Source of the DNA: Solen grandis
Lineage: Eukaryota; Mollusca; Bivalvia; Adapedonta; Solenidae
Direction: 5' to 3'
Length of the DNA: 64,000 nucleotides
Assembly: GCA_021229015.1 (NCBI GenBank)
Contig: CM037782.1
Span: 39,208,316 to 39,272,315, forward strand
Part shown: positions 32,179-47,100 of the stretch, one piece after another
Position numbering within the stretch: the first letter of the stretch is position 1
Layout of the letters: every line of letters starts with the position of its first letter
Position numbers and translations under genes: made by a program
The notes under the pieces: model-generated
What the model was told of the DNA's origin: nothing
The model's database searches: none
Seen by the model: the letters and a program-made list of their open reading frames with translations, nothing else

Positions 32179-35100
32179 CTAAAACAGAGAAAAATGTCTT
32201 TTGAGACACGTGGCAGACAGATACTTGTAATGCTATATAATAAATCGAGGATAGGTAAAATTGAAAAACAGAAAAATTTAGCTTTTTAGCAAAAATTTAA
32301 CTGACACATTTTTTATTCTGATATAAATATCATATCCATTGGAGAGTGATCGCATGTATTAGGTAATGTATGATACAGCTAACATTACGATATTTAAGGC
32401 TGACAATACAAACTATCACCCTCCATGTGATATGATATTCATTTTTTTATACCAAATATTAGAATCAATTAGAAAGATTTATTCAATGACACATTATACA
32501 GTTCGAGTTCACATTGTGGAAAACCAGCATTTTACTTATAGCTCCACATAATGATGTTGAATCGGACATCACAAATTGCATGTTTATGGGAATTTAACAT
32601 GGGAAGAATAAAAAACACAGTCAAAAAGATTGATGGTGGTTGTAGAGTAATGAAGATATTGGAGTGTGATGATATTCTTGATAGTCAAAGGCCATTACTG
32701 TATCGGTTGGACACCAATCATAATCAAATTGATCAGAATTTTTTCCTAAGATTCGGAGATGAGCACTATATGCTCAGGGGAGCTAAAACAGAAAACGAAA
32801 GGAAAATAATTCAGAATAAGATGTTAATGACAAGATTGAGCTGATGACGCAGTAGAGGAGGGGGATGAACTTACCTCTGTTTGCACCATGGCTGGTCTCT
32901 GTGTTCTGAGCATTTTGACAACCTGGAACATGTCCACGACACCCTCATACCTCATCCGCTCCAGTACGATACTCAGAGTGATGAACACACCCGTCCTGCC
33001 CACACCAGCACTGCAACAATCACACACCATCTTAACAACATAGTGATGGTAGATCATGGCCTCAGTAAAGCTGTATCAACACTCATAACAGAGGTCTCCA
33101 CATGCAACACTTCCTATAGTAACTTATCATAGATGTTGTTATTAAACTGCCCAATGGTAGCCTTCAGTAACCCAAATCAAAAGGTTGAACATTTGACTCA
33201 AACTATAGGGAAGATATCTCCCAATCTTTCCTAATGCAGAGTAATGGTTTCATACCCTACAACTGTTGAGAATGTTGTGTACGGTAAGACTGATTTATAG
33301 AGTTTACCGTCGCTGTGACAGAATATCAGTCATATAGTGACGTCCTGCTAATTACAGGTGGTAGAAGACCCTGAATGCACTGAGGTATCCAGGTAGAACC
33401 ATTGCAAGCCAACTGGAAGGCTATGCAGCCAGGATTTGTTTCTCAAGTCACATAAATAATCAGTTTCAACTCAAGACTGGTCTAGATGTGAAAGGTGTAT
33501 CAATGTCAACAGATTCAAAGTATTTGGTACATTAAGCAGGTACTTGTATAAATGCATGCACAAACTAAAATTATCTTATTTAAACTAACACTATAACACA
33601 CTCAGATATAACAGTTTAAACCATGATATACAATACCAAGATCAGACTTCTCATCTGAAAACAAACTAACAACAACAACCAATATAAATCCTGGTCAGCC
33701 AGCAAGTTGTATTCAGGTACTTTATGGTATGACAGGGACAGGGTGGACGTACCTGCAGTGTACACTGATGGGACCCTCCTGGCCAAACTGTTCCTTGGTT
33801 TTATGCACTTGACCAATGAAATCAATGAAGCCTTCTCCAGACTTGGGCACACCTTGTTCTGGCCAGTCGGTGAACTGGAATTGTCGGATTGTTCGCGACT
33901 GTCCATCCTAGGAATATAACATGAAGCACTGTCATAGTTTGGGTAAGGTTACAATCATCATTCATATCCTTTTAGGACATTCTTAAGTCTCCACTTAAAT
34001 TTCTTTGTAACGCTTTAGAAAGCTTAGGAAAACAAACATTCAATAAGATCAACTGACAATTCCTTTTCCACAAAATCAAAAAACAAAGGGTGTTCTTTGG
34101 ATCACATGTGTCACCTCCTGAAGCATGATGGAGAAAGTGTGACGGACAAATGTGAAGAAAAAAGTGTAATGGACAGACAGAAGACAGAAAAGTGATCCCT
34201 ATGTGTCACCTCTGCTTACAGCAGGTAACACAAAAATGTCTGATCTTCCTCAATCAATTTTTTTTTTTAACTGTCCACTTTATAGACTGATTATGAGATG
34301 ATACAAACGCTATGTGACAGGATGTGTTTCAATAAAAGTGCATGATGTGATGCTTCTATAGAAAAGTACTCACCCTAGCATCAGTGACCTTGAACTCTCG
34401 CAGAATATACTGTGGCATATTGTACTCGGCCATGGGATCAACAACAAAATACTGGTAGCGAGCTGAACGTTCACTGGGCCAGTACTGGTGGCATTTCTCC
34501 TGCAATAAACAGCACAATGTCAGTCATCCCAAGCTCCAACCTGGACCGTGTATGCATATATACAAGCTATTACTGACCAGCTGCACTCTGTAATACCTTT
34601 AATAAAAACAGCTGTGAAAAGAGTAAGTTAAAAGATAACTGAGCATTATCTTTAAGTATTCATGGGTTATGAAGTAATTAAGTCAAATTATGTCTTTGTG
34701 ATTCAAATCACAAGATAATAGTTATTGCGTAAGTGTTTGGTGGAAGCATTTTTAATCAACTTCATTAGTTAAAAAAAAAATGGTTTCTCGAAAATTATAA
34801 ATAACTACAAAATGTATGACAAATATTGCAATATTCAATTTCAACAGAATATTGTTCCTCCACCACTGAAGAGCATATAATGGGAGCTTACTCTGCCCAT
34901 CTCCCTCAGTTTGGTCAACATAACAATGATGGTGGAGTTGTGCTCCCACAGCATCCGCCAGAAATCCTCCGTTGTGTCAGCCAGGGGACCCTGGGTGGCA
35001 ATGTAAGCTCTGCGGTACCGATAACCCTGATGACAGAAACATGACCATTAACATGATTGAGAAAACAAGATATTTATTTGACATGCTTCAACAGAGACAT

Positions 35101-38100
35101 AATGGATAAGTCATCCAATATATTTCCAGTAGTCAATTCTTAACATACATCTTAAACAATCTGTACAAATGTTAAAAACAGTCTTGAATTCTTTTATAAA
35201 GAACTGCAGGAAAGACTTATTGTTTCTCATATATTATAAAAATATGTAAACTGTCAAAAATTCAGGTCTGAAACAACAAGACTGCCATTCTGGATTGGCT
35301 TATTACTAATTTTTTGCATAGACATTGTTTTCTATTATTGGGTTCATCATCCTACTTACGTTTATAAAGCTTGCGTTAATGTAGTCTGATCCATCCACTC
35401 CACGGATAGGCTGAAGTGCAACCCGGGTTGATTCATCTGTAAATCACAATAATCACCTATAGTTATAAGGCTAGAAACTAATTTCACATTGAAGTATAGT
35501 CCAAAGATTCCTCCATTTGTTTGTCAAAAATCACATGAAACTTGATTACAAACCGAGTTCTACTAGCATCATTTCTTGAGAGCAAGTTAACTATTTTATA
35601 TACATGTACATGTATTTTTGGCCATATTAGATTATGGAGAGAGGAGAAAGATAATACAAGATACCAGAGAAGATGGTCTTACATGGTAGGATGTTGACTA
35701 GTCTGTTCTTGAACTTGTTGACTGGCAGGTTGGCACTCACAAACCGGTTGGGGCTGGCCTTCATGTTAGCTAATCTCTGTAGAAACACAGACAGTGTGTA
35801 CATTATCATGCATGAATGCATTTACAGAAATTTTGTAAAGAATAAAATAGTCAACAGAAAACTTTGTGGAATAAGCATGTGAGAACTGTATATTGGAACA
35901 AAAATCAAATTTAAATTTGCAGTTATAAAAATAAGACAAAGGACAATATTTCAAACCTTGAACTCTAGCTCCATGCCAGTGACTGTTTCACCGGGGTCGG
36001 GCTGCATCAGTTTCTGTATGTGTCCGGAGAGACTGCGAGCGGGCACCTCCGTGTTGCCGCAGGTAACTGCTTCAAGCAGAGCATCATGGATAAATATGTA
36101 CTGGTCCTCGGTCTGAACCATGTAGTTTCGCTGGGCCCGAAGGCAGGTCACATGACCATAAATGTCCACCGTCTTCTCGTGTTTTATTCGTTCCAACATT
36201 GAGTCAATGACAATAAAAGCACCAGTTCTGCCCACTCCAGCACTAGAAAATGAAAAACCAATAAAGTGGCTTTACTAGGAAAGCAATTATGCACTCACAG
36301 TAATAAGTTTTCAATTAGAACTTTTGGTTGTTTGAATTAGTTTAAACATAAGCCCAAATATTACCCTGGATTCCTTGATGAGAAACTTGTAATCACTTTC
36401 CAGTTGATATAACAAGTTCCAATTAGCTTATTTAGAAAATGCCATTTTACTTATACACAAAAATGGAACAACTTACATAGGTTTGGTTTTAAAGTATATT
36501 TTACGACCATTTCTTGATGACAACGTGGGAGCTGTCATTTTAAGCTGATTACCAGTAGGACAGGCTTGACTTGACCTTTATAGTGTGCGGCTACATCCTA
36601 CACAGCATGCTAATCAATAGGGACTTGCAGTTGAATGTCAGAGGATAATCTGCTTCAGTAAGGGTACCCTAACCACAGAATAACTGACACTGATTATAAG
36701 TAAGATTGTTGGATGTTTCAACACTTAAACCCCATTAAAATTCTTGCTGAGTCTGCTGGAAACAGAGTTTTAAAGCTTTTATTGGAGTTTTTTTTTTTTT
36801 TATTAGCCTTTGCCTTTCAATTATAGCATATGATATGTTAGATCTAGAATGAATGAAGGCAGCACCACTTTCTCCAAAAAATTTAAGTTGATTTTTTTTT
36901 TCACATAACGCATTTATACAACGACCAATACCAAAAGAATAAAACCAAATAAGAATTAATACAATTTATTATAGGTTTTATTCTATGGCCTACAATATAT
37001 TTGTTGTCATAACATTATAAATCTGATTAAGTTGGGGTAAGTCAGTCAGGTTAGATTGTTCAACGGTCTCACAGCATATAAGCCATAACCACATGAAGCT
37101 GATATGAAGTGACCGGAATGATGTACAAGATAAATAATACTGGTTTGGCCTGATGTTAACTCACTGGGGTGATATACCAGATTAATAAATCTGTATTGGC
37201 TTGCATTTAACTCACTGAGAGTAGTTTTATTCTTAAGTACCTTGGAAATGAAATACTTAAATACATTTAAAGAAACTCACAGTGAAAATTACTTACAGTT
37301 TGTAAAATGCAGAAATTAACTACATAAAGAAAAAGCTAAAGTGTATTTCAAAGGCAACTAGAGTGGGCATGTACCTGCAGTGACAGATGAGGGGGCCGGC
37401 ATCCGGTGGGTTGGAGGCCTTCACTCTGCGCATGAACATGAGTAGCGGTGTAGGGTGGTCTGGGACTCCGTGGTCAGGCCAGGCTGTAAACTGGAACTGG
37501 CGTACCTCCCTCTTCTCCTGTACGCTGTACTGTAAACAGTCAACATACTGGCCGGATGAAATGGTGGCAGCACATCGTAAATCTCAGGTAAACCAATGCA
37601 AGAGTTAAATACAAATAAAAAACTTCTCTAGTGTGAGGAAAAAAAAATCTTAAATGTTATTTTCCTTTGATTCCTCTATGACCTAAGCATTGACAACAGG
37701 TGGCATACCTTCTGTATATGGAAGGTCCTTATCGTGTAAGTTGCAAGCTCGGTCACATCAACAAGGAGAACATGCATGAGACCATATGTCTCGGCACCGC
37801 GACTTGGCCAATACTGGTCACACTTGATCCTAGAGCGCTCCTCCAGTTTGGTCATCATCACAATGGTGGCTGATCTCTGCTCCCACACCATGCGCCAGAA
37901 GTCACCAAATGTCTCCGGTAATGGACCCTGAAACAAAGGAATGGCAGTTTTGAAAATTTTGTTGAATTTAACATCCCACCGACAGCATTTCAATAATTTG
38001 GAGACGATGTCTACTTGACACAGATATAGTGCTACCATACTGCAGTATCACACTGTAGACATGTGACATGATACCACACCCAGTCACATTATCCTGACAC

Positions 38101-41100
38101 TGGGCCAACCAGTGCTGGAACTACCCTTACATGCCTAGCGCCAAGCAAAGGAGCTATAACAGTACCATTTTTTTCAACTTTGGTACGTTGTGGTCGGGGA
38201 TCAAACCCACAACCTCCAGATTCCGGGGCAGATGCTCTTACCACTCGGCCACCGGGTTGGGTCTGTTTTTTATCTTTTGATATCAATATCATTCAAATAA
38301 GAGACATTATCCGTCTATTCTTGGTCCTGCTCTGGATACACCTTGTATTTCTATGCTGTCTGAGTCAGACAGCCATTATCATCCCTGCAAATAAATCACC
38401 AGGAAATAATTCTGGGAGTGAAAGAAAGGATTTACCATCTTAAAATCTAAGCAGAAATAAAAAAAAAATGAAAATAAAAAAATCTTATTCAAATGACTGG
38501 TTAGTTGTATATTCTAAATATAAAGAGATTTGCATTTCCCTTACCTGTGTAGCAATGTAAGCATTCTGTTTTCTATACCCATCCATGTAGTTGGCATTAA
38601 TGTAGTCACTACCCACAATACCATCCATTGGCTGCAGGATAACTCTAGAGTGGTCATATGCTATCACGTTTGCATACCTATTTTTTGGCTTGTTATACTC
38701 AAGGTTCGAGTTATCCCATGTAAATTGCTGTCCTGGTTCAATAGACTCATATTCCTGGGAGAATTTTAAGTTCTCTGCTGCTTTGAGAGACTCGATGTGT
38801 TCGGCCAGCATGTGTATTGGTATCGGCGGATGACTTATCATAGCGGGTGTCTGGTAGTGTTGCCGACGCATCTCTACAGGATCGGTTGGGTGCGGCGGAA
38901 TGTTGTCAACAATCAACTTGCTGGTTGGTTCTGGAGCTTTCTCTTTCCTTGTCGACTTCCTCCTGTCAGATGGAATGTATTTAATGTTAAAACAGCATAA
39001 TTAAAGAAACATTTCTCAATTACAGAAACTTCGGTAAAATTGCTATTGACTGTATCCACTACAAATTCGGCTTGATAAGTTTCATAGAAATGGGCTTTCT
39101 GATGCAGCATTTATACCTTTGAAGTTAAAGAGTTTTATCATTGTAAGCTTGCCCAGACTGTAGAATTTCTTTACTAGAAATGTGTCCATAGGACACGGAT
39201 GCCTCCGCCATTTTGTTTATTAGATGCTATTTTTGTCAGTGAATATGATGAAAAACGGGAAATATAAAAGATGATTTTAAGATCAAATGAGTGCTGTGAC
39301 CCTGACCTAAACCAAGTGATGTGACTTTAACCTTCAAGCTAGCATTCTGGTACTTGTTTTGCAACACATTGCTTTATCCTATGGATCCCTTGTGCCAAGT
39401 TATTTCAAAACATGACTATACACAAAAAAAATGCAACCTACACAGGACTGCTTTCACAAATTTCAAATTCAACTGCTGTGACCTTGACCTTGAGGCTAGC
39501 AACTTGGTTCTTGTTTGAGCCAAGTTATTTCAAAACACAACCATTTACAACAAAGTTAAAGCCAGAACACGATTTTAAGGTCAACCAAGTGCTGTCACCT
39601 TCATACTAGGGACCTTGTTCTTGTTTGCGACACATTGTCTTGTCCTCAGGATCACTTGTGCCAAGTTATTTCAAAACAAAACCAATCACAATAAAGTTAA
39701 AGCTGGAACACGATTTTAAGGTCAATCAGGTACTGTGACATTGACCTTCAAGCTAGCAATCTGGTTCTTATTTGCAACAAATCATCTTGTCCTAAGAATC
39801 ACTTCTGCCAAGTTATTTCAAGACAAAACTATTCACAACAAAAATAAAGCCATTTTAAGGTCACCATTTTAAGGTCAACCAAGTGCTGAGACCTTGACTT
39901 TCAAGCTAGTAATCTGGTTCTTATTTGCAACACATCATCTTGTCCTAAGAATCACTTGTGCCACGTTATTTCAAAACACCACTATACATAACAAAGTTAC
40001 AGCTGGGACCAGATTGAAAGGTCAACTGAGTGCTGTGACCTTGACCTTCAAGCTAGAGATCTGGTTCTTATTCCCCACATATTGTCTTGTCCTAAGGATC
40101 TCTTGTGCCAAGTTATTTTAAAAAGCGACCATACATAACAAAGTTACAGCTGGGACACAAATTCTTTCACACACACACTAACACACACACACGGACAGGT
40201 GTAACACTACATGCCCACCGCCATTTCATGGTAGGGGCATAAAAATTTGGTCTTTCTTTTGAAGGACTAACAATGAAATAGAGTACACTAAAGAATTCTG
40301 AAGTAGACTTGCCTCATGAAGACAGCGAACAATGCACAGCTGATGATGATAACAGTCACTCCACCACACGCACAAACAATAATGATGATCATAAGGTTCT
40401 GGTCTCCGCCAGTTTCCAACTGTACTGGCTTGTCCCTACCACCCTGTCCTTCATTACCTGTAGTGATAGGTACAAAGGGGTTGCCATATACTTGAAACTG
40501 TTTGCTGTATGGGCTGGATGAGTATAAGTCCTGAAACACATAAAAACAATGACCTGGTCAGTTGTAAAAAAAACCTGGAAAACTCTCATCTTACCTTTAA
40601 TACTGCTTTTCCATAAACAGAAAAACAAGAGGGCCATGAAGGCCCTGGAATCACTCTTCTAAGAACCAAGTATTAGTGGGAGAAAAAGAATCAGCAAATA
40701 TCTTTTCATGGAAAATAAGCTTTGCCACCTGGCAGCTATTTTTTCATCAGTTTAAACTAGTTTTTAATATCTTGGTAGAGGGTACCTCACAAAACATCTG
40801 TGCAAAAAAACCCCAAAAAACTTTGAAATCCAGCCAGTATTTAAGGACAAGAAGAATTCCCTCTACTGGCTGCTTAATACAAATAGAATGGCCTAATATG
40901 AATAAGATATTTTACCTTTTTCACTGTGTGAGCCCTGAGGAAGACTTTGTACTTTCGATCTGAGTCCAGGGGTCGATTAGAGAATGCTCCTTCTTTCTTA
41001 CCAGTTCCCAAGAGGAAGTTGCTAGGCAATCTGGTGGGTGTGAATCGAGCGGCGATGTAAGGAGTTTCAGATGGCATATTCGGGGGCAGTTCATTCTCAA

Positions 41101-44100
41101 TGAGCTGTAAATAGAATAAATGAAATGAGACATCAATCAAAATGATAGATAATAATAATTATGGTTAAATCTGTGTAAGCAGCCACCTGTGTTAAGCAAT
41201 CAACCTGCTTTTATCAGTCAATTTTAGGGTGCCAGGAATGATATTTGGCTAAAGATGTCACCTCCACTGAGCAACCATATGTGGCCACTTTATCTTGTCC
41301 CCATGACTGGCCACTCAAGACAGATTTGAATGAATGTACAAGAGAAACAATGGGACATTGTAGACTGCTACTAAGTACCACAGTGAAAATAAAACCATAT
41401 TCATGAAATTATTACTAGAAATGTGTCCATAGGACATGGATGCCCCCACCATTTTGCTTTATAGCATTGATATTATTGTCAGTGAGTATGATGAGAAACT
41501 TGAAATACAAGAGGGCCATAATAGCCCTTGATCGCTCACCTGGTATCATTAGGCTATGTAAAATCAAGTGACCCCCAGGGCAGGGTCAATTTTGACCCCA
41601 GGGCCATGATTTGAACCACAGGCTACCGGCGTGGGACCCCCCAATGATACAAAGTAACAATTCAAAACACATTTTATAACAAAAATTCACAATTCAAGAA
41701 AAAAAATATTGATATCATAAAATAAGAAAAGGTATGTAACTCTCTGTTCAAAATCTATAGGAAAACTGACATGGTCGTATTCTGAACTTCGTATCTGACA
41801 CAATTTTCAGCCGATTTCAAATATGCCGGGCTTGTTCAACACAGAAACAATAGGCCTCATTGCCGAGTTGATTTTCTATCTTATATAAACTACAAAGACA
41901 TTACATTTGACTGTTGCATTTTGTTTTGACTAACGACTACCATAATCGCTGGTTCCCCAATGTAACATTATATTTATCACAAAAGCCGATAACCAATTCA
42001 ATATGGTAGCAGCCAGTCATAACAAAGTTTGTGGGAGACTAATTTACGTCAATTTTGTAGACTGCATTATCCATGGATATTAATCCCATCGAAAATGGTT
42101 TAATTGGTAATCCTTGTGGGTTCTAGAACAAATATCCATGAACATGACCTTATAACAAAAACCACAAAATTTGATGCCAACAAAATTTATGATTTTACAG
42201 TATCGTAAAAGACTTAAGATTGATTCAACATTTTACCTCCTCCTCTTTGAAGTCCTGAGTTCGTCTGTCAGCTGCATCACTTAGTACAACAACAATGTCA
42301 TAGTGACTAAGGGGCCCAGATATCTCAGAGGAAGACTTCAAGGTCAGCGAGATTTTACCTCCAGCAATCTCAGTCACCACTGGTGTATGTACCTTCTCTG
42401 GAGCTGGAACCATCATACAAGTGTCGTATCTCTCATTTCATCATATACATGTAATAAGTTTTATGTTTACATATTTCCTGCAGTTAAAACACACACACAT
42501 ACATATGTATCATGTAAATAAAGATGAAGTAACTGAAAATGCTCAGGTATTTTAAAAACTTGAATCATAGAGGGTTTTGCATAATTCAATAAGTTCAAAA
42601 GTCTGCTGACCCGAGGCACACATCTTTTATTTATCTAAATGACTGATTTTTTTAGTTTACTGTCGCTGCGACAGTATTTCAGTCATATAGCGACATCCTG
42701 CTAAATACAGGTGGAGGAAGACCCTGAATGCACTGAAGTATCCAGGTAGAACCACCAACCTACTGCAAACCAGCTGGAAGGCCATTTATCTCTAAATATT
42801 TCAAAATCTTGATATACCTTCAATTCTGGTCTCTACCATGAGACGCTGTGCCGGACCCATTGATCCATCCTGGAACTTAGCAGTGATGTTGAATTCATAC
42901 TTCATCTTAGGTTGGAGTGATACTATAACAACATTATCCTGCTGGCCATGAACCTGCTCCTTCTTGAGGGAACCAGTACTCTTCTCTACCGCTCCATTGT
43001 TCATGTAAATCTTGGATCCCTGATACTCCACCTGATAAGATATTGAGGGTGTAGTTAGGTGGCAAGGACTGACTGCTATATAGCAATACATTATTACTAT
43101 ACCTTCTTGACTTCTTTATGCTATGCATTACGAGTAGAGTGCTTGACTTAATCATCTTTTTTTATCATTCTTTCAGCTTAAGCCAGAGGATCAGATTCTG
43201 GATTGCTTGGAATGATTAGGCCAACAATGCATATTTCAAGACCTTTCCAATAGTACTTAGTTCCTCAAAATGATAAGAAAGCTGCATGAAAAGAATTCTT
43301 TTATGGATGTCTTTTTTTCAAATGTCTGTGCTTGTTCTGACACATTATCGCAGGATAAGGAATATTTGATAAACAATGTAATTAATACCTAAGAAAAGAA
43401 ATTTTAGGCTTCAGATAACTCTAATCAGTGAAAAGCCATATTGTTTGATTGAACAAATGAAATCTATATAACACAAGCATTAATATAATTATGGATATAC
43501 TGTAGAACTTCAGATCTGATTAAGAGTCAGGTTTAACAGTGTTAACTTGTCACTTCCAAGGTTTTGAGAAGAAACAAACAGTTTAATACATGGAAGTTAC
43601 AAGCTGATAGGTCAGGTTATATACTTAATGCAAATATGTCAATCCAAAAAATATAATATTATACAGTAGTCTTAAAATGTTACATCAACAGAAACTGGAT
43701 AGATATCTGGATTATACCTGGAAATCTTGGTATCAGACAGAAACAGTATAGAAAGATGTTAAACTTACATTATAGTGTTTAACATCCCCTTTCAGTGGTG
43801 GGTCCCATGACAACACCAGCTGCCGTGAGCCCCGCCCAGAGGCTTGAAAGTTCCTAACAGCCTCACGGACATCTGAAAAAGACAGAATCAGATACCTTAG
43901 TTATTGATCATGATGTCAATTATAACTTGCAAAAAGCTGAGAGATATGAAACCAATTATTTTTTCACAAGAAATAATGCCAATGAAAAATAAGTTTATCT
44001 CGCAAGATAAGATATAAATAGTTTACATTACTCTCTTAGTTCTTACTCATGAATACATTATGTATGCATTTAAACTCATATATTCCCATACACTAAAAGC

Positions 44101-47100
44101 CAGAACTAAGGTTTTCAATCATGACTAGACTTGACTATTTTAGTTTACCATTGTTTCGACAGTATTTCAGTCATATAGTGACGTCCAGCTAATTCCAGGT
44201 AGAGGAAGATCTTGAATGCACGGAGGCATCCGGGTTGAACTTTTTTAGTATTGCTTTAAATATTTATATTTACAGATTTGACTGAAATCATGTTATAAAA
44301 ATATTGTGCAAAAACATATGAAGAATTCTTTCCCTTTAAGTAGGAAGTAAACATTTAAAATTGTTCATGAACATGTTTTTGAAACTGGACCCCAAAAAAT
44401 TGATGCTATTGAAAATAAGGATTTGACAGTGAACAGCAGCTACAAAGGGAACCATGGTCTAGTGATAGAGAGCAGAACAGCAGATCCAAAGATTGCAGGT
44501 TTGAGCCCCAATGGGGCAAACTCTTTCACAACCTCCAAGTTGTGAAACAAGGAAGTCATAATAAAGAATTGGTAGCAATTTGTTTCACCCATCAATATAC
44601 AAAGCACATAATTATCTAAATTTAGCAGCATTGAAAAGTCAATGATAACTGGAGTTTTTATTTAAACCTCTTCCAATGGCAAAATTTTTGCATGTTTTCC
44701 ATGTAGAGCATAGATTTAAAATTTAGTTGAATATATCCCGCACAGAATACCTCTCCAATTATCTATCAATAACTAATCATCAAGCTCAAGGTACATTTTG
44801 TGACACTTAAAAAATGACATTACACTTTAAAATGTCATAAGAAAAAGTTAGATGGGACAAGATAGGACGTACGCGATTCTAGTACAGCCTTTACTTCACA
44901 GAGTAAAGCAGAGATATCAAAAACAATCTGAAGAATGTAATGCTACCTTTCACCAAAAAGTTGACAACAACAACATCTGTCAGGTTACTAAAGTCATCGT
45001 TCACAGACTTGGCCTGGACCCTGACAGCGTACGCTGAGTGAGCTGTGAGACCGGTGATCTGGGCCACGGTTGTGGGACCATCAGTGTCCAACTGTTCCCA
45101 CATGCTCGTGTCGTCCATACCCAGGGTGTAGTAGTACACGCGATACATCGCTATGATGTTGTTCTGTGTTGGTTCATCCCACGTGACCTGGATGGTCGAA
45201 GGTGATGTGCGTATGGCTTGCAAGTTTCTGGGAGTAGGGGGCTCTAGAAAAAGTTAAACAAAACTCACACTGAATATTTAGTATATTACCTGCAATACCT
45301 TGTTATCAATGATGGAAAAATTCAGGACATGATAAGTGTATTCATATTTGATTTACACATACAAACATTTAAATTTAACACAATATTTTAGCGTCAGTGC
45401 ATGTCGGTGAAAGGTCAAAATTCAGGACACAGCAGTGTTATGGTTCACAGGTTGTTAAAACATGCATTCAACTGATACAGAACACATAGAAGCCTGTCAT
45501 TTATTATGACAGCAACAAAGGTTGCCATATCATGCACTTAATCTCATTACAAAAGTACCTGTCACCTGGAAGCACAATGTACACGTGTTATTTTTAGACA
45601 CAGCTCACAGATTATATACATCAGTAAACTATTAAAAAATACAACACACATTATATATACACAAATATGAAAATGCATAAACCACAACATAAAGCTAAAA
45701 TATGGTAACACTGAAAATTGAAAGCTTGAAATATAGATAGAAAAAAAGTAATGTAAAAAGGTATTTTCTATCTATTGTTTCTAATACTTCAAGCACTTTT
45801 TAATTTAAGTTCTCTGAGTATGTACTAAATTATGAAAATATATGAAAGGATTCAGTATTTATATATTCCTGACAGAAATCAATTGTGCAAGTTTGATAGC
45901 TCATGGACACCTGAACACATGTATTCTTACTTTCTTTCAACTCAGAAAAAAAAAATCAAAATACCTTTTTTTTTCTGACCTCTTTAAAAAGCACAAACTA
46001 TTTCTAATTTACAAAATTTTAATAATGTCTTACTCTTCTGATACAACTTCTGCATTCCCTTCAGTTCTATTCATATAAACATTAACAAAAATATATAATA
46101 AAACCCAGAAGTCCCAATTCACAAACAACATAGTGACTTCAGGGATAGGATTTCTTCTATTAGTGATGTTTAACACATTCATTATATATTAAGTGCATAA
46201 AGGTATACTTGAAGGCATATAAAGCAATCAAAGAAACTATGCTGCTTAATCTAGAGTTTTTAATTTTTATAATACCTTGTGCCCTATAAAGGTATAACTT
46301 TACTTGAGAAATCTTGTGAGTATTTATTATGGAAGAGTTCTTCATTTTAGATATGGTATTAAAAAGCCATGCTCGTCTATTCAAACAATTGTATAATCAT
46401 CACTGAAAGAGATTAAAATGATTTGATCATTTGTGTTTCTGAAGACACCAGCATTATAGCAGAAACAGTTGCATGTAGTCTAATATAATTGGTAACAGTC
46501 AGATCTACGCTACATGTTCACATCTATGATTTAAGTTCTACTGAAGTTTTTGAACATGGAGAAAGTAAAGAGAGAACTAATGGTGGCTACTTGAAGGAAG
46601 GAGTAATAATTAGTGCTGATATGTAATGGTGAAAGAAAGTGAAGGATATAAAAAGTGTAGACAGACGATAATGACTTCTGTGGAGAGATGTTGAAGATTT
46701 AACATGTCTGACTGTACCCCTCTTAACTACCAGATTTCATCCTACAACGTGAATTTATCTGTGGAAGTCAAACTATGAACTACTCATGATGTTAGAATGA
46801 TTTTTTGTTGGTTTAAATTACTCCTTGCTGCCAAGTAAAATGCAACATTTTTGCATCTCACCAGACTTGTGGAAAAGTATCTTACTTTTGCATTCTACGT
46901 CAGATTCTTTGTAGTTTGAAACAAATAACAGTTACCTTTTGACTGAAATGGGAACCTTTATTATCAGACAGAACGGTGACAGTAGCTGGTAAAACTGAGT
47001 AAGCTGTGACCCCACCTGTTTTCAACCTCACACATTGCTCCAGGCTGACACACAGGTAAATGAATTAGGGACGTGATTTTAGAACTGCAATCAAATTACT

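Noticed and set aside
33753..33907. Loss of the catalytic WPD Asp as a mutation
   Set aside because: This is domain D2, where WPE is the normal state in LAR-type receptors. D1 has WPD.
44440..44631. Minus-strand open frame in a phosphatase intron as an extra exon
   Set aside because: It overlaps a tRNA-like SINE head and the flanking exons already join in phase without it.
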